Shown: positions 17,049-25,613 of the stretch, piece by piece
Layout: each line of letters opens with the position of its first letter
Position numbering within the stretch: the stretch's first letter is position 1
Source of the DNA: Variovorax sp037204085
GTDB taxonomy: Bacteria; Pseudomonadota; Gammaproteobacteria; Burkholderiales; Burkholderiaceae_C
Direction of reading: 5' to 3'
Assembly: GCF_037204085.1 (NCBI RefSeq)
Contig: NZ_JBBCBW010000005.1
Span: 186,001-250,000, forward strand
DNA: 64,000 bases
Position numbers and translations under genes: made by a program
The notes under the pieces: model-generated
Database searches by the model: none
What the model was told of the DNA's origin: nothing
Seen by the model: the letters and a program-made list of their open reading frames with translations, nothing else

Positions 17049-18311
17049 ATGTCTATCGTAGAAGTCAAAGTCCCCCAGCTTTCCGAATCCGTGGCCGAAG
17101 CCACCATGCTCACCTGGAAGAAGAAGGCCGGCGAAGCCGTCGCCGTCGATGAAATCCTGATCGAGATCGAAACCGACAAGGTCGTGCTCGAAGTGCCCGC
17201 GCCCTCGGCCGGCGTGCTGGCTGAAATCGTGCAGCCCGACGGCGCCACCGTGGTGGCCGACCAGCTGATCGCCAAGATCGACACCGAAGGCAAGGGCGCG
17301 GCCGCCGCACCCGCGGCAGCGCCCGCTGCCGCCCCGGCGCCTGCCGCTGCACCGGCCCCCGCGGCCGCTGCCGCAGCCGCCGGCGGTTCGAAGTCCGACG
17401 TTGCCATGCCCGCCGCCGCCAAGCTGCTGGCCGACAACAACCTGAAGACCAGCGACGTGGCCGGCACCGGCAAGGACGGCCGCGTGACCAAGGGCGACGT
17501 GCTCGGCGCCGTGGCTTCGGGCGCCAAGCCCGCCGCCACCGTGGCCGCACCGGCTGCCAAGCCCGCGCTGCCGCAGGTTTCCGCACCCAGCAGCGCGGCC
17601 GACCTGGGCGAACGCCCAGAGCAGCGCGTGCCGATGAGCCGCCTGCGCGCCCGCATTGCCGAGCGCCTGCTGCAATCGCAATCGACCAACGCCATCCTCA
17701 CGACCTTCAACGAAGTGAACATGGCGCCCGTGATGGAACTGCGCAAGCGCTTCCAGGACAGCTTCACCAAGGAACACGGCGTGAAGCTCGGCTTCATGAG
17801 CTTCTTCGTGAAGGCCGCGGTGCATGCGCTGAAGAAGTACCCGGTGATCAACGCATCGGTCGACGGCAACGACATCCTGTACCACGGCTACTTCGACATC
17901 GGTATTGCCGTCGGTTCGCCGCGCGGCCTGGTGGTGCCCATCCTGCGCAATGCCGACCAGATGAGCTTTGCCGACATCGAGAAGAAGATCGCCGAATACG
18001 GCAAGAAGGCGCAAGACGGCAAGCTCGGCATCGAAGAGATGACCGGCGGCACGTTCTCCATCTCGAACGGCGGCACCTTCGGCTCGATGCTCTCGACCCC
18101 GATCATCAACCCGCCCCAGTCCGCGATCCTCGGCGTGCACGCCACCAAGGACCGCGCCGTGGTCGAGAACGGCCAGATCGTCATCCGCCCGATGAACTAC
18201 CTTGCCATGAGCTACGACCACCGCATCATCGACGGCCGCGAAGCCGTGCTGGGCCTGGTCGCCATGAAGGAAGCGCTGGAAGATCCGTCGCGCCTCTTGT
18301 TCGACATCTGA
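17049..18311 (+). CDS. sucB: Dihydrolipoamide succinyltransferase (E2 of 2-oxoglutarate dehydrogenase)
   Basis: A 420-residue E2 with a single lipoyl domain (lipoylated Lys44 in ETDKVVLEVP, the variant typical of SucB rather than AceF). An Ala/Pro-rich linker spans about 80-113, the subunit-binding domain is at about 117-153 (MPAAAKLLADNNLKTSDVAGTGKDGRVTKGDV), and the catalytic domain ends in SYDHRIIDGREAV with the active His. It transfers succinyl to CoA and forms the complex core. It sits 55 bp after sucA and 13 bp before lpd, so co-transcription is very likely. Confidence 0.97.
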   Translation: MSIVEVKVPQLSESVAEATMLTWKKKAGEAVAVDEILIEIETDKVVLEVPAPSAGVLAEIVQPDGATVVADQLIAKIDTEGKGAAAAPAAAPAAAPAPAAAPAPAAAAAAAGGSKSDVAMPAAAKLLADNNLKTSDVAGTGKDGRVTKGDVLGAVASGAKPAATVAAPAAKPALPQVSAPSSAADLGERPEQRVPMSRLRARIAERLLQSQSTNAILTTFNEVNMAPVMELRKRFQDSFTKEHGVKLGFMSFFVKAAVHALKKYPVINASVDGNDILYHGYFDIGIAVGSPRGLVVPILRNADQMSFADIEKKIAEYGKKAQDGKLGIEEMTGGTFSISNGGTFGSMLSTPIINPPQSAILGVHATKDRAVVENGQIVIRPMNYLAMSYDHRIIDGREAVLGLVAMKEALEDPSRLLFDI

Positions 18312-18324
18312 GGAGGCTGATCAG

Positions 18325-19755
18325 ATGGCAAACAAACAATTCGACGTCATCGTCATCGGCGGCGGCCCCGGCGGCTACATTGCCGCCATTCGCGCGGCGC
18401 AACTCGGCTTCAACGTCGCGTGCATCGACGAGTGGAAGAACGGCAAGGGCGGCCCGGCACCGGGCGGCACCTGCACCAACGTGGGCTGCATTCCGTCGAA
18501 GGCGCTGCTGCAATCGTCCGAGCACTTCGAGCAGGCCGGCCACCACTTTGCCGACCACGGCATCAAGGTCGAGGGCCTGGGCCTCGACATCGACAAGATG
18601 CTGGCCCGCAAGGACCAGGTCGTGAAGCAGAACAACGACGGCATCCTGTACCTGTTCAAGAAGAACAAGATCAGCTTCTTCCATGGCCGCGGTTCGTTCG
18701 TGAAAACCGACGAAACCGGCTACGAGATCAAGGTGGCGGGCGCCGCCGAAGAATCGATCAGCGGCAAGCACATCATCGTGGCCACGGGCTCCAACGCCCG
18801 CGCATTGCCCGGTACGCCTTTCGACGAAGAGAACATTCTCTCGAACGACGGCGCGCTGCGCATCGGCGCGGTGCCGAAGAAGCTGGGCCTGATCGGCTCC
18901 GGTGTCATCGGCCTGGAAATGGGCTCGGTGTGGCGCCGTCTTGGCGCCGAAGTCACGGTGCTGGAAGCGCTGCCGACTTTCCTCGGCGCGGTGGACGAGC
19001 AGATCGCCAAGGAAGCCAAGAAGGCCTTCGATAAGCAGAAGCTCAAGATCGAACTCGGCGTCAAGGTCGGCGAGATCAAGTCGTCCAAGAAGGGCGTGAG
19101 CGTTGCCTGGACCAACGCCAAGGGTGAAGCCCAGACGCTCGAGGTCGACAAGCTGATCGTCTCGATTGGCCGCGTGCCCAACACCATCGGCCTGAACGCC
19201 GAAGCCGTGGGCCTGAAGCTCGACGAGCGCGGCGCCATTGCCGTGGACGACGACTGCAAGACCAGCCTGCCCAACGTGTGGGCCATCGGCGACGTGGTTC
19301 GCGGCCCGATGCTCGCGCACAAGGCCGAGGAAGAGGGCGTTGCGGTTGCTGAGCGCATTGCAGGCCAGCACGGCCACGTCAACTTCAACACGGTTCCGTG
19401 GGTCATCTACACCAGCCCCGAGATCGCGTGGGTCGGCCAGACCGAGCAGCAGCTCAAGGCCGCGGGCCGCGCCTACAAGGCTGGCACCTTCCCGTTCCTG
19501 GCAAACGGCCGCGCACGCGCACTGGGCGACACGACCGGCATGGTCAAGTTCCTGGCCGATGCCGCAACCGACGAAATCCTCGGCGTGCACATCGTGGGCC
19601 CGCAGGCCAGCGAACTGATCTCCGAAGCCGTGGTGGCCATGGAGTTCAAGGCCAGCGCCGAAGACATCGCACGCATCTGCCACGCGCACCCGTCGCTGTC
19701 GGAAGCCACGAAGGAAGCGGCACTTGCCGTGGACAAGCGCACGCTGAACTTCTGA
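18325..19755 (+). CDS. lpdA: Dihydrolipoamide dehydrogenase (E3) of the 2-oxoglutarate dehydrogenase operon
   Basis: A 476-residue FAD-dependent E3 without a lipoyl domain. GGGPGGYIAAIRAAQLG binds FAD, Cys50/Cys55 in GGTCTNVGCIPSK form the redox disulphide, GSGVIGLEMGSVWRRLG binds NAD, and CHAHPSLSEATKEA holds the catalytic His. It regenerates lipoate on SucB, and possibly on the glycine-cleavage H protein. AGGAGGCTGATCAG precedes the ATG. It differs from the lipoyl-fused E3 at 6505, so the organism keeps a dedicated E3 for each complex. Confidence 0.97.
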   Translation: MANKQFDVIVIGGGPGGYIAAIRAAQLGFNVACIDEWKNGKGGPAPGGTCTNVGCIPSKALLQSSEHFEQAGHHFADHGIKVEGLGLDIDKMLARKDQVVKQNNDGILYLFKKNKISFFHGRGSFVKTDETGYEIKVAGAAEESISGKHIIVATGSNARALPGTPFDEENILSNDGALRIGAVPKKLGLIGSGVIGLEMGSVWRRLGAEVTVLEALPTFLGAVDEQIAKEAKKAFDKQKLKIELGVKVGEIKSSKKGVSVAWTNAKGEAQTLEVDKLIVSIGRVPNTIGLNAEAVGLKLDERGAIAVDDDCKTSLPNVWAIGDVVRGPMLAHKAEEEGVAVAERIAGQHGHVNFNTVPWVIYTSPEIAWVGQTEQQLKAAGRAYKAGTFPFLANGRARALGDTTGMVKFLADAATDEILGVHIVGPQASELISEAVVAMEFKASAEDIARICHAHPSLSEATKEAALAVDKRTLNF

Positions 19756-19759
19756 TCCA

Positions 19760-20860
19760 TTGACCAGCGTTAAAGAGGCCTATGAGGCGGAACTCGCGGT
19801 GCGCGGGTTCCAGAGCGATCCCGCGCAACTGCGCGCCGTCGAGGCGCTGGATCGCTGCGCGCGGGAGTGGGCCGACTACAAGGCCCAGCGCTCCAATGCG
19901 CTGAAGAAGTTCATCAACCGGCCTGACCTGCCGCGCGGCGTCTACATGTATGGCGGCGTCGGGCGGGGCAAGAGCTTCCTGATGGACCTCTTCTTCAACG
20001 CCGTGCCGCTGCGGCGCAAGACGCGCCTGCACTTTCACGAGTTCATGCGCGAGGTGCACCGCGAGTTGCGCGAGCTGCAGGGCACGGTCAATCCGCTCGA
20101 CGAGCTTGGATTGCGTATTTCCAAGCGCTACAAGCTGATCTGCTTCGACGAGTTCCACGTGGCCGACATCACCGACGCGATGATTCTTCATCGGCTGCTG
20201 GTGTCGCTGTTCGAGAACGGCGTGGGCTTTGTCACCACCTCCAATTTCAGGCCCGACGACCTTTACCCCGGCGGGTTGCATCGCGACCGCATCCTGCCTG
20301 CGATTGCACTGCTGAACGAGAAGCTCGAAGTGCTGAGCGTGGACAACGGCACCGACTACCGGCGCCGCACGCTCGAGCAACTGCGCATGTACCTCACGCC
20401 CAACGATGCGGCGGCCGAGAAGGAAATGCGCAAGGCTTTCGACAAGCTGGCCGAAACGGCCGACGAAAACCCGATCCTGCACATCGAGCAGCGCGAGATC
20501 CGCGCAAGGCGCAAAGCGGGCGGCGTGGTCTGGTTCGACTTCAAGACGCTGTGCGGCGGACCCCGCTCGCAGAACGACTATCTCGAAATTGCCAGCCAGT
20601 TCCACACCGTGCTGCTCTCCGACGTGCCGCACATGCCGGTGCGCATGGCTTCCGAGGCACGCCGTTTCACCTGGCTGGTCGACGTCTTGTATGACCGGCG
20701 AGTCAAGCTCATCATGTCGGCTGAGGTACCGCCGGAGGCGTTGTATACCGAGGGTCCGCTTGCGCATGAATTCCCGCGCACGGTGTCCAGGTTGACCGAA
20801 ATGCAATCGAGCGAATTCCTCTCCCTGGAGCGCCGGATCGTCGACACTCGACTGACATGA
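19760..20860 (+). CDS. zapE: ZapE/AFG1-family cell-division ATPase
   Basis: A 366-residue P-loop ATPase of the AFG1/ZapE family. In E. coli ZapE associates with the Z-ring; in mitochondria AFG1 acts in respiratory-chain protein quality control. Walker A is GGVGRGKSF at about 65-73, and Walker B is ICFDEFHVADI. The family motifs FHEFMREVHRELRELQG and TTSNFRPDDLYPGGLHRDRILPAI are visible. The only suitable start is TTG at 19760, 4 bp after the lpd stop. Its position at the end of a sucABD-type operon is common in Betaproteobacteria. The stop overlaps the next gene as ATGA. Confidence 0.9.
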   Translation: MTSVKEAYEAELAVRGFQSDPAQLRAVEALDRCAREWADYKAQRSNALKKFINRPDLPRGVYMYGGVGRGKSFLMDLFFNAVPLRRKTRLHFHEFMREVHRELRELQGTVNPLDELGLRISKRYKLICFDEFHVADITDAMILHRLLVSLFENGVGFVTTSNFRPDDLYPGGLHRDRILPAIALLNEKLEVLSVDNGTDYRRRTLEQLRMYLTPNDAAAEKEMRKAFDKLAETADENPILHIEQREIRARRKAGGVVWFDFKTLCGGPRSQNDYLEIASQFHTVLLSDVPHMPVRMASEARRFTWLVDVLYDRRVKLIMSAEVPPEALYTEGPLAHEFPRTVSRLTEMQSSEFLSLERRIVDTRLT

Positions 20861-21531
20861 AAAATATCGTTTTCGCCGTGCTGATGAGCTTGGGCAGCCT
20901 GCCGCTTTGGGCGCAGTCCAATGCGGCCGCGGGCAGTACCGACTTCGAAGCCGAACGCAGCAGGCTGGCCGCCGAGCGCGCCGCCATCGAGACACGCTTC
21001 GAAAAGGAGCGTGCGGCCTGCTACCAGAAGTTCGCTGTCGAAGACTGCCTGCGCGACAGCCGCAGGCGCCGCCGTACCGAAACCGATCACATCAAGCGCC
21101 AGGAAACGGCCATCAACGACATCGAGCGCCAGCGGCGCGGTGCGGCTGAACTCGAAAAGCTCGATCAGAAGGCCGCCACGCGGCGCCCGCAAGACACGCC
21201 CGAAAAGCAGGACGAGTCCCGCCAGGCGCAAAAAGACCGCGAGCAGCGCGCTGCCGACCACGCGGCGAGCCGTGCCGCCACCGCTGCCGAGGCGGACGAG
21301 CGCCGGCGCCAGCTCGAGGCCAAGCAAAGGGCAAACGCCGAGGACCAGGCCAAGGCTGCCCAGCGCCGTGCCGAAGCACCGGCGGAGGTCGAGCGCTTCG
21401 AAAGCAAGCAGCAGAAGGCCGCGGAGCGCCGGGCCAGCCGCGAACGGCAGAACGCCGACCGCAGCAAGCCGCGTGGGGCGCCTTTGCCCCCGCCGCCACC
21501 GGCATCGCCGGCGTCGTCGCCTTCTCGTTGA
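20857..21531 (+). CDS. Secreted charged coiled-coil protein, unknown function
   Basis: A 224-residue protein starting with a signal peptide (residues 1-19, ending LPLWAQS). It is then dominated by Arg/Glu/Lys/Ala helices with coiled-coil character from about 28 to 205. Two Cys (CYQKFAVEDC, about 55-64) could form a disulphide. The C-terminus is a Pro-rich tail (PLPPPPPASPASSPSR). ATG 20857 overlaps the zapE stop by 4 nt, which implies translational coupling. No enzyme motif is present; the composition suggests a periplasmic structural or envelope-spacing role, but that is a guess. It converges with the PP2C gene across 37 bp. Confidence 0.75.
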   Translation: MKNIVFAVLMSLGSLPLWAQSNAAAGSTDFEAERSRLAAERAAIETRFEKERAACYQKFAVEDCLRDSRRRRRTETDHIKRQETAINDIERQRRGAAELEKLDQKAATRRPQDTPEKQDESRQAQKDREQRAADHAASRAATAAEADERRRQLEAKQRANAEDQAKAAQRRAEAPAEVERFESKQQKAAERRASRERQNADRSKPRGAPLPPPPPASPASSPSR

Positions 21532-21568
21532 GCGCTAGGGGCGAGCGAGCACCGCTCGGCGTCGAAGG

Positions 21569-22339
21569 TCAGGCTTCGGCTGGAAGCGCTTCGAGTTTCA
21601 ACACCGCAATGGAGATGTTGTCGCCCGTACCCCGGGCGCGGCGGCGCGCCTCGCCCACGAGGATTTCAACCGCGTCGCGCGGTGGCTCCGCATACAGCAC
21701 GCTGGCCAGTTCCTCGGGGCTGAAGTAATGCCAGAGCCCGTCGCTGCACGCCATGAGCAGGTCGCCAGGCTGCATTGCGGGAATGTAGTGCGGCTCTATC
21801 GGCGGCGGAGTCGTTGTCATCCCCAGGCAGCCCAGGAGAATGTTGCCCTTCGGATGGACGTTGGCCTCGGCCTCGCTGATTTCGCCGCGGTCGATGAGCA
21901 CCTGCACATACGAGTGGTCGCGCGTGCGCGTGACGAGCTCGCCGTCCTGGAAGTGATAAATGCGGGAGTCGCCCGCGTGAATCCAGGCGCAGTCGCCCCT
22001 GGGGTTCATGAGAAAAGCCGCCAGCGTGCTGTGCGGCTCCTGTTCGCTCGACAGGGCCGTGAGCTTGATGACCGTGTGCGCGTCTTCCAGCAATTGCCGC
22101 AGCACGGCCGTGGAGCTGTCGCGATCGGGGTGGTAGCGGGTGAAGAGCTGGCGCGCCGTCATCAGCACCTGGTCGGACGCCTTGCGCCCGCCGCTGCGCC
22201 CGCCCATGCCGTCGGCAATGACGCCCAGCATGCAGCCCGGCACGCGCGGGTGGCTCATCATCAGCACCTGGTCCTGCTGGTAGGGGCGGTCTCCCTTGTG
22301 GAGGCCGGTGGCGGCGGCAAGTCGAAAGCCTAGGGTCAT
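21569..22339 (-). CDS. PP2C-type serine/threonine phosphatase
   Basis: A 256-residue protein phosphatase of the PPM/PP2C family. The metal-binding acidic motifs are present: GDRPYQQDQ near the N-terminus, VIADGMGG (about 41-48), AGDSRIYHF, SDGLWHY and GTGDNISIAV at the C-terminus. It is of stand-alone Stp type, without sensor or membrane segments. Partners (a Hanks-type kinase or a type VI secretion locus) are not in this window. It is divergent from the YdcH-like gene. Confidence 0.92.
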   Translation of the reverse strand: MTLGFRLAAATGLHKGDRPYQQDQVLMMSHPRVPGCMLGVIADGMGGRSGGRKASDQVLMTARQLFTRYHPDRDSSTAVLRQLLEDAHTVIKLTALSSEQEPHSTLAAFLMNPRGDCAWIHAGDSRIYHFQDGELVTRTRDHSYVQVLIDRGEISEAEANVHPKGNILLGCLGMTTTPPPIEPHYIPAMQPGDLLMACSDGLWHYFSPEELASVLYAEPPRDAVEILVGEARRRARGTGDNISIAVLKLEALPAEA

Positions 22340-22445
22340 GAGCGCAATGCGCCAATGGCGCGCTTTCTGTCTTCTCGTGAATTCGTGTCAGGACGTATTA
22401 TCGAGTGAACACGAGTGCGCGCGGAATAAGCTCGCATCGCCCACG

Positions 22446-22649
22446 TTGGACTCCAATCTCCACTCCCTTTCCCGCCAATTGATCGAGTTGCGCATCGAGC
22501 ATGCCGACCTTGATGCCACCATCGACCGCCTGGCCGAGGCTTTGCCGCAAGACGAACTCCTGCTGCGGCGGCTGAAGAAGCGCCGCCTCGGGTTGCGCGA
22601 CCAGATCGTGCGGCTCGAAAACATGCTCGATCCGAGAGAACCCGCGTGA
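22446..22649 (+). CDS. YdcH/DUF465-family small protein
   Basis: A short helical protein of about 67 residues (core SLSRQLIELRIEHADLDATID, then ALPQDELLLRRLKKRRLGLRDQI), matching the DUF465/YdcH hairpin of two charged helices. The start is uncertain: no ATG is close, and TTG at 22446 best fits the usual length, while the nearest in-frame ATG (22347) adds 33 residues unlike the family. TATTAT at about 22396 could be its -10 box. The stop overlaps the helicase start as GTGA. Function unknown. Confidence 0.7.
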   Translation: MDSNLHSLSRQLIELRIEHADLDATIDRLAEALPQDELLLRRLKKRRLGLRDQIVRLENMLDPREPA

Positions 22650-24712
22650 CCGACACACTCGAGCACAAGGTGCGCGACGCCTTCGCGCACGGCGGTGCGC
22701 TTTCCCATGCCGCCGAGCAGTTTCGCGAACGTTCGGGACAAACCGAAATGGCGCTGGCCGTGGCACGCACCATCGAAAACGGCGGCGTGCTGGTGGTGGA
22801 GGCCGGCACCGGTGTGGGCAAGACCTTTTCGTATCTGGTGCCGGCGTTGCTGAGCGGCGAGCGCGTGCTGCTTTCGACCGCCACCAAGACCCTGCAAGAC
22901 CAACTGTTCGGCCGCGACTTGCCGCGCCTGGTCGAAGCGCTCGAACTGCCGGTGCGAACAGCGCTGCTCAAGGGCCGCGCGAGCTACCTGTGCCTGCACC
23001 GGCTCGACCTTGCGCGCCACGACGCATCGCTGCCCGAGCGCGGCAGCCTGCGAACGCTCGCCAAGATCGAGCAATGGTCCAAGGCCACGCGAACGGGCGA
23101 TCTTGCCGAGTTGCCCGGGCTGGACGAGCGCTCGCCGCTCATTCCGCTGATTACTTCCACGCGCGAGAACTGCCTGGGCGCGCAGTGTCCGCAGTTCAAG
23201 CCATGCCACGTCAACCTGGCGCGGCGCGAGGCGCTGGCCGCCGATGTCGTGGTCATCAATCACCACTTGTTCTTTGCGGATCTCGCCGTGCGCGAGACCG
23301 GCATGGCGGAGTTGCTGCCGACCGTGAGCGTGGTCGTGTTCGATGAGGCTCATCAGCTCAACGAAACCGGTGTGCAGTTTCTCGGGGCGCAACTCGGCAG
23401 CGGCCAAGCGCTCGATTTCGCGCGCGATCTGCTTGGCGCCGGCCTGCAGCATGCGCGCGGACTGGTCGATTGGCAGCAGCTGGCAGCGGCCGTGGAGCGT
23501 GCAGCGCGCGAGCTGCGCCTTGCGGTCGGCAAGCAGTGGCCTGGCACCAAACTGCGTTGGGTAGGGCCCTCTCCGGAAGGCATCGATCCGGACATATGGC
23601 AGGGCGCGCTCGACGACTTCCAGCACGCATTCGAAATGGCGGCCGAAGGGCTCGATACGGTCAGCGAGATATCGCCCGACTTCGTGCGCCTGTACGAGCG
23701 GGCGCAGCAACTCGCCAAGCGCGCGGCGCGGTTCGCGCTGCCTTGCGAGGTCGAATCGGTCCGCTGGGTCGACGTGGGCACGCAATTGCGCCTGGTCGAG
23801 TCGCCGCTCGACATTGCCGAGGCGATGCGCACGCGCGTGCTCAAGATCGGCCATGGCGAGCCTGAACTCGATGCCTATGGCGAAGAACAGGAAGACAGCC
23901 GCCCGGCGCCGGAAGACAGCGGCCGCGCCTGGATCTTTACTTCTGCCACGCTGGGCGATGAGCCCACGCTACGCTGGTTCACCGAGCCGTGCGGCCTGGG
24001 CGATGCCGAAGTGCTGCGGGTGCATAGCCCGTTCGACTATGCCGCCCAAGCGGGGCTCTATGTCCCGCGGGCTTTTCCGAAGCCCAACGATGCTTCTCAC
24101 AGCGCGCGGGTTGCGCAACTGGCTGCGCGGGGCGCCAGTGAACTCGGCGGGCGCACGCTGGTGCTGACGACCACGCTGCGTGCCTTGCGCACTATCGGCG
24201 ACGAGATGAAGCAGCAGTTCGAGCGGCTCGAAGCCGACGTGCGGCCCGAGGTGCTGGTGCAGGGCGAACTGCCCAAGCGCGTGCTCATGGACCGCTTTCG
24301 CGAAGGCGCGCAGGGCGGCCGTGCGGGTTGCGTGCTGGTGGCGTCGGCATCGTTCTGGGAAGGCTTCGATGCACCGGGCGACGCGCTGCAGTTGGTGGTG
24401 ATCGACAAGCTGCCGTTTCCTCCGCCCAACGATCCGCTGGTCGAAGCGCGGTCGCAGCGGCTCGAAGCCCAAGGCCGCAGTTCGTTCAGCGACTACTCGC
24501 TGCCCGAGGCGGCCGTGGCGCTGAAGCAGGGCGCGGGGCGGCTGATTCGTCGCGAAACGGATTGCGGGGTGCTTGCGATCTGCGACACCCGCCTGGTGGC
24601 GATGGGCTATGGCCGGAGGTTGCTGTCCGCATTGCCGCCCATGCGCAGGCTGGAGAGCGAAGCGGATTTCGAGGCCGCCATCAGCGACCTGAAGAATTCG
24701 CTATCGGCCTGA
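22646..24712 (+). CDS. DinG/YoaA-type ATP-dependent DNA helicase with Fe-S cluster
   Basis: A 688-residue XPD-like superfamily 2 helicase. Walker A is VEAGTGVGKT (51-60). Four Cys that can bind a 4Fe-4S cluster stand at 116, 176, 181 and 187 (SYLCLHRL and ENCLGAQCPQFKPCH). The DEAH box is at 233-236, the C-terminal motif IV/V region has ASASFWEGFDAPGD, and motif VI is QGAGRLIRRETD. Such enzymes unwind DNA 5' to 3', R-loops and damaged forks. GTG 22646 overlaps the upstream stop. YoaA versus DinG cannot be separated without alignment. Confidence 0.9.
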   Translation: MTDTLEHKVRDAFAHGGALSHAAEQFRERSGQTEMALAVARTIENGGVLVVEAGTGVGKTFSYLVPALLSGERVLLSTATKTLQDQLFGRDLPRLVEALELPVRTALLKGRASYLCLHRLDLARHDASLPERGSLRTLAKIEQWSKATRTGDLAELPGLDERSPLIPLITSTRENCLGAQCPQFKPCHVNLARREALAADVVVINHHLFFADLAVRETGMAELLPTVSVVVFDEAHQLNETGVQFLGAQLGSGQALDFARDLLGAGLQHARGLVDWQQLAAAVERAARELRLAVGKQWPGTKLRWVGPSPEGIDPDIWQGALDDFQHAFEMAAEGLDTVSEISPDFVRLYERAQQLAKRAARFALPCEVESVRWVDVGTQLRLVESPLDIAEAMRTRVLKIGHGEPELDAYGEEQEDSRPAPEDSGRAWIFTSATLGDEPTLRWFTEPCGLGDAEVLRVHSPFDYAAQAGLYVPRAFPKPNDASHSARVAQLAARGASELGGRTLVLTTTLRALRTIGDEMKQQFERLEADVRPEVLVQGELPKRVLMDRFREGAQGGRAGCVLVASASFWEGFDAPGDALQLVVIDKLPFPPPNDPLVEARSQRLEAQGRSSFSDYSLPEAAVALKQGAGRLIRRETDCGVLAICDTRLVAMGYGRRLLSALPPMRRLESEADFEAAISDLKNSLSA

Positions 24713-24758
24713 AAGGGGGCGCGGAGGGGCAGGGGCCTGCCCTCGTCCTGACGAAGAA

Positions 24759-24776
24759 AAAGCCCCGAAGGGCTTT
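24759..24776. terminator. Terminator between the helicase and bamD
   Basis: AAAGCCC-CGAA-GGGCTTT perfect stem with an A run on the left side and a T-rich right side; suited to end both convergent genes. A second GC hairpin (GGGCAGG/CCTGCCC) lies just upstream near 24728-24743. Confidence 0.75.
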
Positions 24777-24789
24777 GTTCTCTATCGAA

Positions 24790-25599
24790 TTACCAGACTT
24801 TCCACCACGGATCGTCCTTGCCCTTGAAGCCACGGGCCAGGTACTCGCTTTGGGGATAGTTGGTGGTCAGCACGCGTTGGGCGTCGTCGCGCAGGTCCTT
24901 CATGCCGAGCGCGTCGTAGGAGCGCACGATGATGTACAGCGCTTCTTCGAGTGCGGGCACTTCGCGGTAGTCGGACAGCGCAAGCTGTGCCCGGTTGATG
25001 GCCGCGAGGTAGGCGCCGCGCGAGTAGTAGTAGCGTGCCACGTGCACTTCGTACTGCGCGAGCGAGTTGACGATGTAGTTCATGCGCTGGCGCGCGTCGG
25101 GGGCGTAGCGCGATGCGGGGAAGCGCGTCACGAGTTCCTTGAACGACTCGAACGATTCCTTGGCCGCCTTCTGGTCGCGTTCGGACAGGTCTTGCCGTGT
25201 CAGGAACGAGAACATGCCGAGGTCGTCGTTGAAGTTGATCACGCCCTTGAGGTACAGCGCGTAGTCGAGCGCCGGGCTCGCCGGGTGCAGCTTCATGAAA
25301 CGGTCGAGCGTGGAAACGGCGTTCGCCTTTTCACCGGCCTTGTACTGCGCGTAGGCCTTTTCGAGCTGGGCCTGTTGAGCGAGCGGCGTACCGGCGGCGC
25401 GGCCTTCGAGCTTCTCGTACAAGGGCACGGCCTTGTCGTAGGCGCCGGAGCCGGCTTCGTCCTTGGCTTCGGCGTAAATGCGGTTGGGGCTCCAGCTGGC
25501 CGTCTTGTCGGCGGTGGGAGTGGAGGAGCAGCCGGCTGCAAGCAGCGCTGCTGCGCTGAGCGCGATCCAGGAGGGGACCGATAATTTGGCGCGAAACAT
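24790..25599 (-). CDS. bamD: Outer-membrane assembly lipoprotein BamD
   Basis: A 269-residue TPR lipoprotein of the BAM complex, essential for folding outer-membrane beta-barrels. It has a signal peptide with lipobox LLAAGC (Cys24). TPR repeats follow, including YDKAVPLYEKLE, AQLEKAYAQYKAGEKANAVSTLDRFMKLHPASPALDYALYLKGVI, the central FKELVTRFPASRYAPDARQRM, and VARYYYSRGAYLAAINR. The start is ATG 25599 rather than the in-frame ATG at 25632, which would add 11 residues before the signal peptide. It is divergent from rluD with 14 bp between start codons. bamB of the same complex is at 36406. Confidence 0.95.
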   Translation of the reverse strand: MFRAKLSVPSWIALSAAALLAAGCSSTPTADKTASWSPNRIYAEAKDEAGSGAYDKAVPLYEKLEGRAAGTPLAQQAQLEKAYAQYKAGEKANAVSTLDRFMKLHPASPALDYALYLKGVINFNDDLGMFSFLTRQDLSERDQKAAKESFESFKELVTRFPASRYAPDARQRMNYIVNSLAQYEVHVARYYYSRGAYLAAINRAQLALSDYREVPALEEALYIIVRSYDALGMKDLRDDAQRVLTTNYPQSEYLARGFKGKDDPWWKVW

Positions 25600-25613
25600 C
25601 ACATACGGCTTTC

